This document shows, piece after piece, positions 7,779-20,224 of a DNA stretch of 64,000 nt. Origin of the DNA: Blautia schinkii DSM 10518 (GTDB lineage: Bacteria; Bacillota; Clostridia; Lachnospirales; Lachnospiraceae); contig JNKJ01000003.1 in assembly GCA_000702025.1 (NCBI GenBank), forward strand, positions 248,001 to 312,000. The letters run 5' to 3'. The position numbers and the translations under genes are program-made. Numbering within the stretch: position 1 is the first letter of the stretch; each line of letters starts with the position of its first letter. Below the pieces are notes generated by a model. It was not told where the DNA came from. It worked only from the letters and a program-made list of their open reading frames with translations, and searched no databases.

Positions 7779-8573
7779 TTACACTCGCTTCAAATAGAGC
7801 TTGTTTGTTTTATATCTTGGTCTTCCGGCCACTCCGCTCAAATCATAAGACATTGCAAAATAGCTGTCTACACTGCTTGCCTTCGCCCAGTTTGTGTCAT
7901 AAATTTTACCGTCAATCTCAGTCCATCCGTGTCCACCCGAGGATATTGCAGTAGCCTTATACCCCAACGCGTTTGCCAGATATGCAAAATATGCAGCATA
8001 AGAATAACAGTCTGCACGTCCGGAACTGAAAGCGATTTCCGCGTAAAATATATCCCAGGTACTGCTATTTTGAAATCCACCCCGATTATACGATTTCAAA
8101 TGACTCTTCGTATAATCAAACGCTTTTCTAAGTTTCTGCGTCTTGGTCATCTTCGCATTCGTGATACTCTGCAGTGTTTCGTTGGCCTTTACCAAAAGCG
8201 GCAGCTTCCTTTTCGAATAGCTATTCATAACAGCCTTCCCTCCTGCTGCCAGCTTGATTCCGTTAATTGTTTTTGAGCCGATGCGGTATCCTTTGGCCTG
8301 GGTGTCCAGTCTGAAGAAATAATAGTCTCCCTTTATCTTTCTCCAGCCAGTCCTCTGTATCCCCTTGGAATCAAAGTAAAAATAACGCTTGCCGATTTTC
8401 TGCATGCCTGTCAATTTCTTGCCCTTGGCATTGTAATAAGTGTCTTCTCCCTTGGCATTCTTAACCCATTGGTTCTGGTATTTTGCACCTGCATTCACAG
8501 GAACGACCGCCATCAACAGCGCACAAAGGAAAATCAGCGCCAGCAGCCCGTTTCTCTTTCGTTTTTCTCTCAT
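7779..8573 (-). CDS. Secreted transglutaminase-like protein with wall-binding repeats
   Basis: The ATG at 8573 is preferred over farther upstream in-frame codons because AGGAG lies 6 bases before it. The product is then 264 residues. It has a basic N-terminus and hydrophobic signal peptide (GLLALIFLCALLMAVVPVNAGA). Tyr/Gly-rich repeats follow (ARGEDTYYNAKGKKLTG-like, KRYFYFDSKGIQRTGWRK), of the glucan/choline-binding type. A C-terminal transglutaminase-like domain carries the triad Cys (GRADCYSYAAYFAYLANALGY), His (GGHGWTEI) and Asp (IYDTNWA). It probably acts at the cell surface on protein or peptidoglycan. Related proteins are encoded at 36507 and 39169. The substrate is unknown. Confidence 0.85.
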   Translation of the reverse strand: MREKRKRNGLLALIFLCALLMAVVPVNAGAKYQNQWVKNAKGEDTYYNAKGKKLTGMQKIGKRYFYFDSKGIQRTGWRKIKGDYYFFRLDTQAKGYRIGSKTINGIKLAAGGKAVMNSYSKRKLPLLVKANETLQSITNAKMTKTQKLRKAFDYTKSHLKSYNRGGFQNSSTWDIFYAEIAFSSGRADCYSYAAYFAYLANALGYKATAISSGGHGWTEIDGKIYDTNWAKASSVDSYFAMSYDLSGVAGRPRYKTNKLYLKRV

Positions 8574-8848
8574 GATCTTCTCCTGCCTCATCTGCATGTC
8601 CCATGCGGATTCTATACTTATAATCATAACCCTTTCCGTCCAATTCATCAAGTACTTTCAGACTTTTCTCGTCCACTTTTGACAAAATATCAAAACCAAC
8701 AATAGCTTCCTAAATTTGCAATTTGGGGAACATGAGCGGAAACCTTTCTATAACACAACAGAATTAATGTACCAGGACTAGTCACCGCCTCATCCGTTTG
8801 GTACAATAAGAACAGATATTTAAATCATACAAGACGGAGGTGACCGAA

Positions 8849-10627
8849 GTGAATTTAAAATTCAGGCAAATCCTAAAGAAAATATATAGCCTTCTGGACC
8901 GGAAGCAGAAAAGAAATTTCATAATCGCTCTGTCGATTATGATCATATCCGCAATTTTAACCCAGATCACACCGAAAATAATAGGGTGGCTCACAGACGA
9001 TATTCTTTCCCAGGCCCAAATTCAATTTTTAAAAATCATTCCGCTGCTCTTCATCATTTTAGTCGTCAATGTCATAAATGAACTTATCAAAATACTACGG
9101 CGTATCATCGTAGAGGACACCGCGACAAAAACGGAGAAAAAAGCAAGAGGAATCGTAATCGCATCACTGCTGAAAGCTCCCCTTCTGTATTTCAAGGAAA
9201 ATATGACAGGCAATATCCACGGCAGATTAAATCGCTGCCTGGAGGGTACCGTTAAGCTTGAGAAGCTTATTTTCATGGATTTTGCTCCCGCCATTTTTAA
9301 CAGTGCCGCGGCAATCGTTGTCATTTTAACCACCCTCCCGATTGTTTTAGGACTGCCCATGCTTCTTGTCATTCCCATAGGAATCGCCATTGTATTCAGG
9401 CAGATCAGCACGCAAAAAGGAATCCGCGTAGAGCTTTTGGAGACAAAAGCCGCTATGGACGGAGCAATCGTCGAGCTGTTAAACGGAATCGAAGTCATCC
9501 GCATGGAGGACAGCTGTGCCCTGGAGGAAAAACGATTTGACAATAAATCCGAATTTTTAAGAAGCAAAGAGATGAAGCACCATAAACAAATGGCTAAATA
9601 CGACTGTTTGAAATTTTTAAACGAGGTATTTTTTACAGTTATCATGATTGGAGCCTCCGCATACTTAGCAACACAGGGAGTGATCAGTGTAGGAGACGTT
9701 CTGACCTCATACCTCTGCTTTTCCCAGCTCATAAAACCACTGGAGGAGCTTCACCGAATATTGGACGAGCTATCAGAAAGCTTTATTTTAGCGGAGGATT
9801 TTTTCAGAATGGCAGATATCCCCCACGACTTTTCCTACGCCCCTCTTCCCGTTGAAAAAATTGACAAGATTGAGAAAAAAGGCGAAAGTGGCAGTCCGTC
9901 CATTATAAATATCCGCAATCTGAATTTTTCCTACAACCATGAGGATAGGATACTGAAAGGAATCAATCTTTCCATTACAAAGGGAACATTTTGGGGGATT
10001 GCCGGTCCGAGCGGCTGCGGAAAATCCTCTCTCATCAAAGCCATATGCAAATTGGAAAAGTGTGAGGGAGACATTCTCATTGACGGTACAGACATTTCCT
10101 CTCTGTCGAGACAGGACCTGTCACAGCTCATCGCTTTAGTTCCGCAGAATCCATTTCTCTTTGCAGGGACTATATATGACAATGTCTGCTACGGTTTGGA
10201 GGAAAAACCGGATTATGAAGAAGTGATGCAGGCAGTCAAAAAAGCGGATCTCTACGACTTCATAGACAATCTGCCAGATAAAATGAATACCTGCATCTCT
10301 GAAAGAGGCTCCAACCTGTCAGGAGGGCAAAGACAAAGAGTGGCTATATCCAGAATCTTTCTGAGGAAACCAAAGATTCTGATTTTAGATGAAGCGACAT
10401 CCGCTTTAGATAATACTTCCGAACGCTACATACAAAAAGAAATTGAAAAATTAAAAACCCAATATGGTATGACCATTATATCCATTGCCCACAGGCTTAC
10501 AACTTTGAAAAACTGCGATACCATCATTGTGATGAACAATGGTGAAATTGTTCAAAAAGGTAAATACAATGAATTAGTTAAAGCCGACGGAATATTCAGC
10601 GATATGTATCACGGACGCCTAAAATAG
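8849..10627 (+). CDS. ABC exporter, fused permease and ATPase
   Basis: This half-transporter of about 592 residues has an N-terminal six-helix ABC transmembrane domain (to about residue 320). The C-terminal nucleotide-binding domain has Walker A GPSGCGKSSL, signature LSGGQRQRVAISR and Walker B ILILDEATSAL. It probably works as a homodimer exporting a lipid, peptide or drug. I place the start at GTG 8849 because GGAGG (8836-8840) is 8 bases upstream. The in-frame GTG at 8840 overlaps that site. It stands alone on the plus strand and its 3' end overlaps the convergent ATPase gene by 19 bases. The substrate is unknown. Confidence 0.92.
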   Translation: MNLKFRQILKKIYSLLDRKQKRNFIIALSIMIISAILTQITPKIIGWLTDDILSQAQIQFLKIIPLLFIILVVNVINELIKILRRIIVEDTATKTEKKARGIVIASLLKAPLLYFKENMTGNIHGRLNRCLEGTVKLEKLIFMDFAPAIFNSAAAIVVILTTLPIVLGLPMLLVIPIGIAIVFRQISTQKGIRVELLETKAAMDGAIVELLNGIEVIRMEDSCALEEKRFDNKSEFLRSKEMKHHKQMAKYDCLKFLNEVFFTVIMIGASAYLATQGVISVGDVLTSYLCFSQLIKPLEELHRILDELSESFILAEDFFRMADIPHDFSYAPLPVEKIDKIEKKGESGSPSIINIRNLNFSYNHEDRILKGINLSITKGTFWGIAGPSGCGKSSLIKAICKLEKCEGDILIDGTDISSLSRQDLSQLIALVPQNPFLFAGTIYDNVCYGLEEKPDYEEVMQAVKKADLYDFIDNLPDKMNTCISERGSNLSGGQRQRVAISRIFLRKPKILILDEATSALDNTSERYIQKEIEKLKTQYGMTIISIAHRLTTLKNCDTIIVMNNGEIVQKGKYNELVKADGIFSDMYHGRLK

Positions 10628-11277
10628 TTTGAGTTAAAGTGGTTGCTGCTCCTTTCTCTCAGACAACCATGCTTAATTTCTAAGACAACATCCGCGTTAC
10701 GGGCAACCTCATTGGAATGGGTAACAATGATCACGCATTTTCCCATTCCATGTGCACTCTCCATCAAAATCTCTGTAATCTCAGCTGCCGTTGTTTCGTC
10801 GAGATTACCTGTTGGTTCATCCGCCAGTATGACAGGGGCATCCGAGGCCAGTGACCTGGCGATTGCTGCCCGCTGCTGCTGTCCGCCTGACAGCTTCAGA
10901 ACCGTGCGGCCCATTTCCTTTTCCGAAAGCCCCAAGCGCTTCAATATAGGCACAACATCAACCTTTGCAGTCAGTCTGGCATTTTCGATTGGTGTCATAT
11001 AATCGATAAGATTATAGCTTTGAAAGATCAAAGAAACATATTTTCTGCGGTAATCCTCAAGCCCTGTCACTGCAATATCTGTCCCGTCCAGCAGAATCAT
11101 TCCCTGTGCAGGTGAGTCAAGTCCGCCCAGCAGCGAAAGCAGCGTAGTTTTCCCCGAACCGGACGGGCCCAATACCGCATACACCTTGCCGCTCTCAAAC
11201 TGCCAGTTTACCTGTTCTAAAATATTCTTTCTTTTATCGTAAGTGTAGGATACGTTATGGCATTTTAATACAGACAT
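10609..11277 (-). CDS. ABC transporter ATP-binding protein (MacB/LolD-like)
   Basis: This 222-residue ATPase has Walker A GPSGSGKTTL, Q-loop FQSYNLIDYMTP, signature LSGGQQQRAAIARSLA and Walker B VILADEPTGNLD. The last is the hallmark of ATPases that pair with FtsX/MacB-type permeases. It follows the permease gene after 15 bases. Together with the downstream kinase/regulator pair the set resembles peptide-sensing or antimicrobial-peptide resistance modules such as Bce or Vex-Vnc. The last codons overlap the convergent exporter gene at 8849. Confidence 0.92.
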   Translation of the reverse strand: MSVLKCHNVSYTYDKRKNILEQVNWQFESGKVYAVLGPSGSGKTTLLSLLGGLDSPAQGMILLDGTDIAVTGLEDYRRKYVSLIFQSYNLIDYMTPIENARLTAKVDVVPILKRLGLSEKEMGRTVLKLSGGQQQRAAIARSLASDAPVILADEPTGNLDETTAAEITEILMESAHGMGKCVIIVTHSNEVARNADVVLEIKHGCLRERSSNHFNSNYFRRP

Positions 11278-11292
11278 TATATTCTCCCTTCT

Positions 11293-12717
11293 TTAACTCA
11301 TACGCGCGAGGATTTCTCTTGGTTTCAGGCGCATCACAGTAACAGACGAAATGGTGACAGAAATCGTGATAAGCAGAAAACCTATTACAAATAGCTGCAG
11401 AAGATTTTCCATGCCCACAGACACCTCTATCTCAGGCTCACCAAATGCCATATTATCAGAACTATCCATATCGGTACTATCCGACGTTTCTACAAACACC
11501 CCGTCTTTTGTACCGTCTGTATGGTTCCTGTTTCCATTGTCTTCACTTTGCGCCTGCACTCCCTGATGTATCAGCGTATCTGCAATATTTTCCGATACCA
11601 GACTGCTGGTAAAAAAAGACAGTCCAAAGGCAATCACCGCTATGAGCAAAACTTCTGTCAAATATTGTCCAATAATGTCTATCTTTTTTATTCCGATAGA
11701 AAGAAACACACCTGTCTCGTGTATACGGGCCTTTCCCCACAGAGTAAGAATCAGGGACAAAATGACAACACTGACTACAAGAATTACAATCAAAAAGCTC
11801 ATCACCAGCTTATCCAATTTTGACAGGGAAGAGGCAGCATTTTGATAAGCCTCGTCATCTGCCTGTATAGTAAACCCATCGGTTTTCAAGCCGGGAAACT
11901 TCTTTACCTCTTCTATGATCTGCTCCATATTTTCAGGGTCTTCTACCGTCACTCTCACACCCTCAAAGCCTTGTACCGCCGGTCCGTTCTCAATGGCAAC
12001 GGCTGAGTCAAGATCCGTGAACACCCGGTTTTGTATTTTGTCATATGTAGTAACCTGCTGCCCAAACTTCTCTGTTTCGTTTGCCGTAAACAGTCCAATG
12101 ATTTCAAGATTAATCTCTTTACCGTCTGTACTCTTAGCTTTCAGAATATCACCCAGACCCAGGCCGCTTTTCTCCGCCAAATCCTTACAGATCACCGCCT
12201 TATTCGAATCGTTCTCTGTAATGTGTCTGCCCTCCGTCAGCGTCAGCTTCCCTGATGTAAAAAGGCTGTGTTCCCCGCTTCTCCATAAGCTTACTATTTT
12301 TGTATTGTAGATGAAATCCTTATCTACAGGAACAGTTCCCGGAAAAAGAGAAAGCTGTTCCAAATCCACCAGAGATTCCGAGGCTGCATCACAGTATTTC
12401 ACTCCCTTTATACTCCGGATATGTTCGATGGTATCAGAGGATAGCTGCTCTGTAGAATACATAACGTAACCGGAAGCTCCGTCCGCATCCTCTAATGTTT
12501 CTTTTTGCAGATATGGATTACTGTCTGTATAATCCACGGATACCTCGAAGGCTCCTCCCAGACTCGACCGCAGATTTCTCTGCGCCTGCTTCGCTGCCAC
12601 GCCAATGGAAAGTCCCGTCAGGACAAAGGTTGCCATCATCAGCAGAATCAGGAAAAGGAGCAGGCTTTTCCCTTTCTTTCGCGTCACATACAATAACGCT
12701 CTGTTCATACAATTCAT
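11293..12717 (-). CDS. FtsX/MacB-type ABC transporter permease
   Basis: This protein of about 474 residues has one N-terminal transmembrane helix (LLLFLILLMMATFVLTGLSIG), a long extracytoplasmic domain (about 45-300) and a C-terminal FtsX domain with three helices. The extracellular loop between the last helices is Asp/Ser/Gly-rich. This is the mechanotransmission architecture that moves extracellular substrates rather than importing sugars. ATG 12717 is chosen because GGAGGG is 9 bases upstream. An ATG at 12738 overlaps that site. It is the partner of the ATPase at 10609. The substrate is unknown, plausibly a peptide or lipoprotein. Confidence 0.88.
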   Translation of the reverse strand: MNCMNRALLYVTRKKGKSLLLFLILLMMATFVLTGLSIGVAAKQAQRNLRSSLGGAFEVSVDYTDSNPYLQKETLEDADGASGYVMYSTEQLSSDTIEHIRSIKGVKYCDAASESLVDLEQLSLFPGTVPVDKDFIYNTKIVSLWRSGEHSLFTSGKLTLTEGRHITENDSNKAVICKDLAEKSGLGLGDILKAKSTDGKEINLEIIGLFTANETEKFGQQVTTYDKIQNRVFTDLDSAVAIENGPAVQGFEGVRVTVEDPENMEQIIEEVKKFPGLKTDGFTIQADDEAYQNAASSLSKLDKLVMSFLIVILVVSVVILSLILTLWGKARIHETGVFLSIGIKKIDIIGQYLTEVLLIAVIAFGLSFFTSSLVSENIADTLIHQGVQAQSEDNGNRNHTDGTKDGVFVETSDSTDMDSSDNMAFGEPEIEVSVGMENLLQLFVIGFLLITISVTISSVTVMRLKPREILARMS

Positions 12718-12842
12718 TGTTTCATTCCCTCCAGTCATTGATTGAATTTTGAATCCAAAAGAAGAATATCATCTCAATATGGAAGGGATATGAAACATAA
12801 ACACTGTGTATATGGAATGGCGCGTGCAGCTTCCGGATTTTA

Positions 12843-13967
12843 TTATAAACGGATAGTAAACCGCATACCATCCGGGTCATGCATAGGCGCAAACGTATAA
12901 GTAATATCCAGCGCAGAAAAAATCGTAGCTACAATATACAACCCCAGCCCATTTCCGCCGCTCTCCCTGCTCCGTGAGAAGTCCGGCCGGTAAAACGGTT
13001 CGAATAAGTGCGGCAGCTCCTGCCGGCTTATGGGTATACACTCGTTTTCCACCACAAGGCGATTTTTGTCTACATAAACAGAAACCTTCTTTCCCCTTTC
13101 TGTATAATTAACCGCGTTGGTCAAAATATTAGAAACCGCCCGGCCAAATTCCCTCTCAGAAACCTTTAGGGAAAAGCATTCCGGAAGCTTTAAATCAAAT
13201 GTGACCCCATGAGCCGCTGCAATCAGCTGATACGGCTCACAAAGTTTGGAAAGAAACTCAGACAAATTGATCACCTCCGGCGGCTCTGCCCGAACTGTGA
13301 TATTCATTTTCGATGTTTCTAAGATTTCATGTATCATCACGGAAAGCTGCTCTGTCATTTCTTTGCATTCGGGTAAACAGGCCGCATGATCGCGGTACCG
13401 TCCTACACCAAGGATCATATTTTCAAGAGTCGCATTCAACGCTGTCACCGGAGTTTTCAACTCATGGGATGCGGTCCGCAGGAAGTCAATCTTTGCCTGT
13501 TCCCCTTCACTCACCTTTTGTTTTTCTGCTTCCAGGTTTTCGATCGTGATAAACAGCCTGTGATAAAGCTCGTTGATATTATCAGCCAGCTCCCCTATTT
13601 CATCATGGGATGATACCTCACACCGTGCCGTCCTGTCCATCTCTGCCATTTTTTGTGCTGCCTTGGAAATCTGGCGGATAGGGATGGTCATACTCCTGGA
13701 AAAAAGACAGGAGCACAAAACAGAGAGGAGCAGACAGATAAAAAGAGAGACAGGCAAAGCATTTTTGATTGCCCGCATAACAAACTGAAAGGAATCCACA
13801 CTGCTGCTCAGTAAATACCCGCTATTTTCCACACTTTCCGCGGCTGCAACCTCCACTGCCATCCGGGGCGCAAGCAGATATAAGAGCACATGCGCCGACA
13901 GAGCGATAAGCAGCATAGTACCTAATGTATATAGGAATGTTTTTGTAAATATCTTTGTCTTTTTCAT
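12843..13967 (-). CDS. Sensor histidine kinase
   Basis: This 374-residue membrane kinase has two N-terminal helices (about 10-33 and 68-92) flanking a very short extracellular loop. They are followed by a HAMP segment (about 92-145), a HisKA domain with phospho-acceptor H168 in RTASHELKTPVT, and a HATPase domain with NILTNAVNYT and GGNGLGLYIV. It overlaps the response regulator gene by 4 bases. The short loop suggests intramembrane sensing, or sensing through the neighbouring ABC transporter, as in Bce-type systems. The transporter gene pair begins 126 bases further on in the same direction. Confidence 0.92.
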   Translation of the reverse strand: MKKTKIFTKTFLYTLGTMLLIALSAHVLLYLLAPRMAVEVAAAESVENSGYLLSSSVDSFQFVMRAIKNALPVSLFICLLLSVLCSCLFSRSMTIPIRQISKAAQKMAEMDRTARCEVSSHDEIGELADNINELYHRLFITIENLEAEKQKVSEGEQAKIDFLRTASHELKTPVTALNATLENMILGVGRYRDHAACLPECKEMTEQLSVMIHEILETSKMNITVRAEPPEVINLSEFLSKLCEPYQLIAAAHGVTFDLKLPECFSLKVSEREFGRAVSNILTNAVNYTERGKKVSVYVDKNRLVVENECIPISRQELPHLFEPFYRPDFSRSRESGGNGLGLYIVATIFSALDITYTFAPMHDPDGMRFTIRL

Positions 13968-14629
13968 ACGATTTCCTCGAATTTATAACCAATTCCTTTT
14001 ACCGTTACGATACAATCAATACGGAGCTTTTTTCGCAGATTCTTAATATAAGTGTCTATGGTCCTGTCAATGATAGGATGGTCGTCCCCCCACAGCTCGT
14101 CAAGTATCTGGTCGCGCGTGAGCACCAGCCCTTTGTGTTCCACCAAAAGCCGCAGCAAATCTATCTCCTTGGGCATGATATCTATTTTGCCGTCCGTATC
14201 GCAGGCAGAATAGCCGGAGAAATTCACGGTAACTTCACCGAAAGTCATGGTATCGATTGGCTTCATCTGTCCACAGCGGCGCAAAAGTGCGGTAATTCTT
14301 TTTCCGAGCAATACCATGGAAAACGGTTTTGTAATATAATCGTCAGCCTGTTCGTCAAAGCTTTTAACTTGTGTATATTCGTCTTCAACCGCGGTAAGCA
14401 TCAGGACCGGGACATTGCTTCTCTTCCGTATTTCATGCAAAACTGCAAGTCCGGTCATCTTGGGCAGCATAATATCCAGGACGATTAAATCTATGGATTC
14501 GGTTCGGAACAGCTTTAAGGCTTCCAAACCGTCATAAGCAGGAACCACCCCATGCCCGGTTGGTTTCAGGTATTCACAGATGGCTTCATTGGTGCGTTTA
14601 TCATCTTCTACAATCAATAATTTAGACAT
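13964..14629 (-). CDS. OmpR/PhoB-family response regulator
   Basis: This 221-residue regulator has a receiver domain (1-120, phospho-acceptor D52 in LIVLDIMLPKMTG, conserved K in YITKPF) and a C-terminal winged helix with DQILDELWGDDHPIIDRTIDTYIKNLRKKL. It is the first gene of a two-component operon and overlaps the kinase start by 4 bases. The likely targets are its own operon and the adjacent FtsX-type transporter. The arrangement resembles VncR/VncS with Vex, but the similarity is architectural only. Confidence 0.93.
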   Translation of the reverse strand: MSKLLIVEDDKRTNEAICEYLKPTGHGVVPAYDGLEALKLFRTESIDLIVLDIMLPKMTGLAVLHEIRKRSNVPVLMLTAVEDEYTQVKSFDEQADDYITKPFSMVLLGKRITALLRRCGQMKPIDTMTFGEVTVNFSGYSACDTDGKIDIMPKEIDLLRLLVEHKGLVLTRDQILDELWGDDHPIIDRTIDTYIKNLRKKLRIDCIVTVKGIGYKFEEIV

Positions 14630-14722
14630 ATTCCTACCTCCTCATCAGCAGTTTAGCATAGTTATATGGAGTGTGTATGAATCTCAAACGAGAATTTTAA
14701 ATACGTCCAACAATTTTCCAAT

Positions 14723-14790
14723 AAAAAAGAACATCCCTCCCTCAATTCCCATGGTTTCAAACCATGAACTTCGGAAAGATGTTCTTTTTT
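14723..14790. terminator. Strong bidirectional terminator after the arabinoxylan operon
   Basis: AAAAAAGAACATC (14723-14735) pairs perfectly with GATGTTCTTTTTT (14778-14790). An inner perfect hairpin is centred on CATGGTTTCAAACCATG (14750-14766). With A- and T-tracts on both sides it should end the long minus-strand operon that stops at 14815 and isolate it from the two-component genes. Confidence 0.85.
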
Positions 14791-14814
14791 AATTAATGCT
14801 AATGAAAACTCTTC

Positions 14815-16833
14815 CTAAAACAGAACCTTGTCTAAAGCCTCTTTCGTCTCAAACGGTCCCGGCAGAGGATTGATGTGTCTGTGCTCACCCATGTAATCAT
14901 CCGAAAACAGGATTGGTGTCCCGTCCGGATTTTCGAATTTCTGCTCCGGTTCAAATGCCTCGCCCAGCAGCTCGGTAGACACAAAGGGTGTGGCAAAGGA
15001 TGTTGTAAACGGTATCACATAGTCATAAAGATTTGTCCGCAATACAGGTCCATCCTCTGTTTCTTCGTATTTCAGATAAATCTCATGCTCTATATCCATC
15101 ACAAAATTTTCTTCCTTATCACAAGGCCTGGCACCGTTAAAGTACATATTGCCGCCGGTGTATACAGGCATATGGTCATAATAGAAGTCCTTATACCCTT
15201 TATTTACAATCGAACGTTCGTTAAACTGCTGTTTGTACTCATCTTCCGTAGGATAACCATCGTATGGCTTGGTTCCGCAGACAAATTGGTACTGGCTTGT
15301 AAGTCCTTCTTCCTCCGCATAGGTTGCCATATCCTCCCGTACAGGCTGCTGCACGAAAATATTATTATAAAAACGTGCATCTCCGTGAAGAATCGTCATA
15401 AATCCCGCAACTTCTGTGCGATGGGGTACATGATACGGCGTATAACGGCAGGACTGGAGCACAGCCGCACCGTTGTCTGTCCCGTCCCCCACCCAGGTAA
15501 AGGAGCCTGCGATCAGATTATGTACAAAAGCGATTCCCTGCGTGCTCACACGGCAAGCGGCTTCAGAAAGCAGCAGATTGTTGTCAATGAGTGTGGGGCC
15601 ATGAGATACTTCAATGAAAATATCCTCACCAAGAGCCAGGCTGTTTGCAGGTGTAGTGCCCTTTGGCGGGAAGTTGTCATGAAAGAGGTTTTTTGTCACT
15701 CTTGTTCCCTGTGCCTGCCAGTCAAGCCAGAGTCCACGTGTGCAGTGGTGGATATGATTGCGGCGGTAGATCACATCGATTGCCGCATGCATCTTGATAC
15801 CGCCGATTTCCGCTCCGGCTAAATCCTGCTTATTGTTGATATGGTGAATGTGGTTATCCTCAATAATGGAGAATACTCCTCCAAGATGCCCCACGATACC
15901 GGTCTGCCCGCAGTCATGAATGTTGCAGCGGCGCACAATGTGGTGGCCGATATTTTCTTTTGTCCAGCCCTCAAGCTGCGCCTGACAGATTGCATCACGC
16001 TCTGTCTGTGTGCCGTCTTTATAGAATTTCGTGGTCCACTTGTTTTCATTATTAGGCTGCAGATATTTTCCAAGAGAAATTCCGGAGCATCTGGAATCGG
16101 AAATCTCACAGTCCTCGATAATCCATCCCTTAGACCAGTGCGGGCCGACCATGCCTTCCTGATATGCAGTCGGCGGCGCCCACTGAGTTGCTGCCTGCTT
16201 GACCACAAATCCGGAAAGTGTGATATAATTTACCCCTGTTTTATCCGGGTAAAAGCAGTTGCGGCGCACATTAACCTCTACGTTTTCCTCATTGGGGTCT
16301 GCACCCTGGAAGTTTGCATAGATTACGGTGTCTCCGTTTTCCTGGGTGGTATACCAGGTAAACACGGTTTTCTCCGGCTCCCAGGAAGTTACATCCACTA
16401 CCGGAGCCAGAACCTTATCCATGGTCACTGCTTCATACATTGCTTTGCCATTTAAGTAAACCTCACCTGTATGAACCGGTTTTATAGTCTTGTCATACCA
16501 GTCACCGCTTACCAAAACTGTGTATGGATTGTAGCTTCCGAAAATTCCGTTGGGAATCCTTGCCATCCACACATTTCCTTCATATTTGCTCCAGTTTTTC
16601 ACGCGTTCCGCGCCTGTGATCACGGCACCGCCCATGACTTCCGAACGATATACAATCGGCGCTTCTTTAGTTCCTGCATTTACAGGATTTACATATTCAC
16701 GGTAGACACCCGGCGCGACCAGGACCTCATCCCCGGCGACAGCGATTTGTGCTGCCTGACTGATGCTGCGAAACGGTCTTTCCCCGGAGCCGTCGCCATC
16801 TCTTCCTGCTTTCACCGAAACATAATATTTCAT
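14815..16833 (-). CDS. Beta-xylosidase-like right-handed beta-helix enzyme, family GH120
   Basis: This 672-residue protein has a right-handed parallel beta-helix core. Several blocks match what I know of GH120 beta-xylosidase XylC from Thermoanaerobacterium: TVIYANFQGADPNEE, WAPPTAYQEGMVGPHWSKGW, GGIKMHAAID and LWLDWQAQGTRV. The family's two catalytic acids correspond here to D371 (in LWLDWQ) and E408 (in DIFIEVSHGP). There is no signal peptide, so it should cleave imported xylo-oligosaccharides in the cytoplasm. It is the last gene of the transporter, GH51, GH120 operon, which fits arabinoxylan-oligosaccharide breakdown. Exact substrate preference is inferred. Confidence 0.88.
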   Translation of the reverse strand: MKYYVSVKAGRDGDGSGERPFRSISQAAQIAVAGDEVLVAPGVYREYVNPVNAGTKEAPIVYRSEVMGGAVITGAERVKNWSKYEGNVWMARIPNGIFGSYNPYTVLVSGDWYDKTIKPVHTGEVYLNGKAMYEAVTMDKVLAPVVDVTSWEPEKTVFTWYTTQENGDTVIYANFQGADPNEENVEVNVRRNCFYPDKTGVNYITLSGFVVKQAATQWAPPTAYQEGMVGPHWSKGWIIEDCEISDSRCSGISLGKYLQPNNENKWTTKFYKDGTQTERDAICQAQLEGWTKENIGHHIVRRCNIHDCGQTGIVGHLGGVFSIIEDNHIHHINNKQDLAGAEIGGIKMHAAIDVIYRRNHIHHCTRGLWLDWQAQGTRVTKNLFHDNFPPKGTTPANSLALGEDIFIEVSHGPTLIDNNLLLSEAACRVSTQGIAFVHNLIAGSFTWVGDGTDNGAAVLQSCRYTPYHVPHRTEVAGFMTILHGDARFYNNIFVQQPVREDMATYAEEEGLTSQYQFVCGTKPYDGYPTEDEYKQQFNERSIVNKGYKDFYYDHMPVYTGGNMYFNGARPCDKEENFVMDIEHEIYLKYEETEDGPVLRTNLYDYVIPFTTSFATPFVSTELLGEAFEPEQKFENPDGTPILFSDDYMGEHRHINPLPGPFETKEALDKVLF

Positions 16834-16872
16834 TTAAGTCTCCATTCCCTGCCCTTATCGGGCAGCAAACCA

Positions 16873-19243
<2,371 letters not shown>

Positions 19244-19244
<1 letters not shown>

Positions 19245-20152
19245 TATTTATCCCCTCCTTTTCCCATAGTCCCATTAATCCTAAGCTGAATAAAGTTGAT
19301 TCCGAGAACGATCAGCAGGAATATCACACCAATCGCGCTGGCAATTCCAAGGTTGTTCTGCTCCAGCCCCAATCTGTAAAGGAAGCCTACCAGTGTGGTC
19401 CCGATATTGTTCGGCGATTTGTTTCCATTGAACAAAATGTAGGATTCTGAGAACATCGCCATACCACCGAAAATAGAAATCGTCAATACGTAGATGGTGG
19501 TCGGTTTCAAAAGCGGAATTGTTATGTAACGAAGCTTCTGCATGGTGGTGGCACCATCGATGGATGCAGATTCGTATAAATCTTCCGGAATCTGCTGCAG
19601 TCCGGACAAGTAGTACATCATATTAACACCGGTCCAGCGCCATAAACATAATAGGAACATCGCTGTCCACGAAGTAAACGGTTTTCTCAGCCAGATGACC
19701 GGCTCTTTTCCAAACACACTCAGCACCTGGTTCATAAAGGAGTTATCCAGTTCTCCGAACATTAACCGGAATACAACACCTGCCACAACGATGGAGGTCA
19801 GTGCTGGAATAAATAATACGCTTCGGAAAGTGGCTTTTGCACGCATATGCTTACTGTTCAGCATGGCTGCCAGTACCATAGGAATGGGGATCATCAGCAT
19901 ACAGCTGACAATTGTATAAAAGATACTATTTTTCAAACTTTTCATGAAAACAGCATTTTTTACAATCATATAATTGTCAAATCCCACAAAGGTTGAATTC
20001 GGCCCCGCTACTTTCTGGAAACTCATGATGATCATACTGACAATAGAGTAGGCAAAGAAGACCAGGAATGTAATAATGAACGGGGAAATAAACACGTATG
20101 GGGCTGCTTTCTGCGAATAGATAAATTTCTTAAATACGCTCTTTTTTTTCAT
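19244..20152 (-). CDS. Carbohydrate ABC transporter permease (MalF family)
   Basis: This 302-residue permease has the N-terminal segment and six helices of the MalF/UgpA family. Its EAA loop reads YESASIDGATTMQKLRYITIPLLKP. It follows the binding-protein gene after a 72-base gap that contains a hairpin, which may lower its expression relative to the binding protein. It is the partner of the permease at 18408 in an importer for hemicellulose oligosaccharides. Confidence 0.93.
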
Positions 20153-20174
20153 AAAAGCCTCCTTTTAAAAATAA

Positions 20175-20198
20175 GAGTGCCGTGAAACCACGGCACTC
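20175..20198 (-). terminator. Intercistronic hairpin between binding protein and permeases
   Basis: A perfect 10-bp stem (GAGTGCCGTG / CACGGCACTC) with a 4-base loop is followed on the minus strand by TTATTTTT. Such hairpins after binding-protein genes usually act as partial terminators or 3' stabilisers, giving more binding protein than permease. Confidence 0.75.
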
Positions 20199-20224
20199 CC
20201 ATTCATTACTTATCATCGTAGTGC

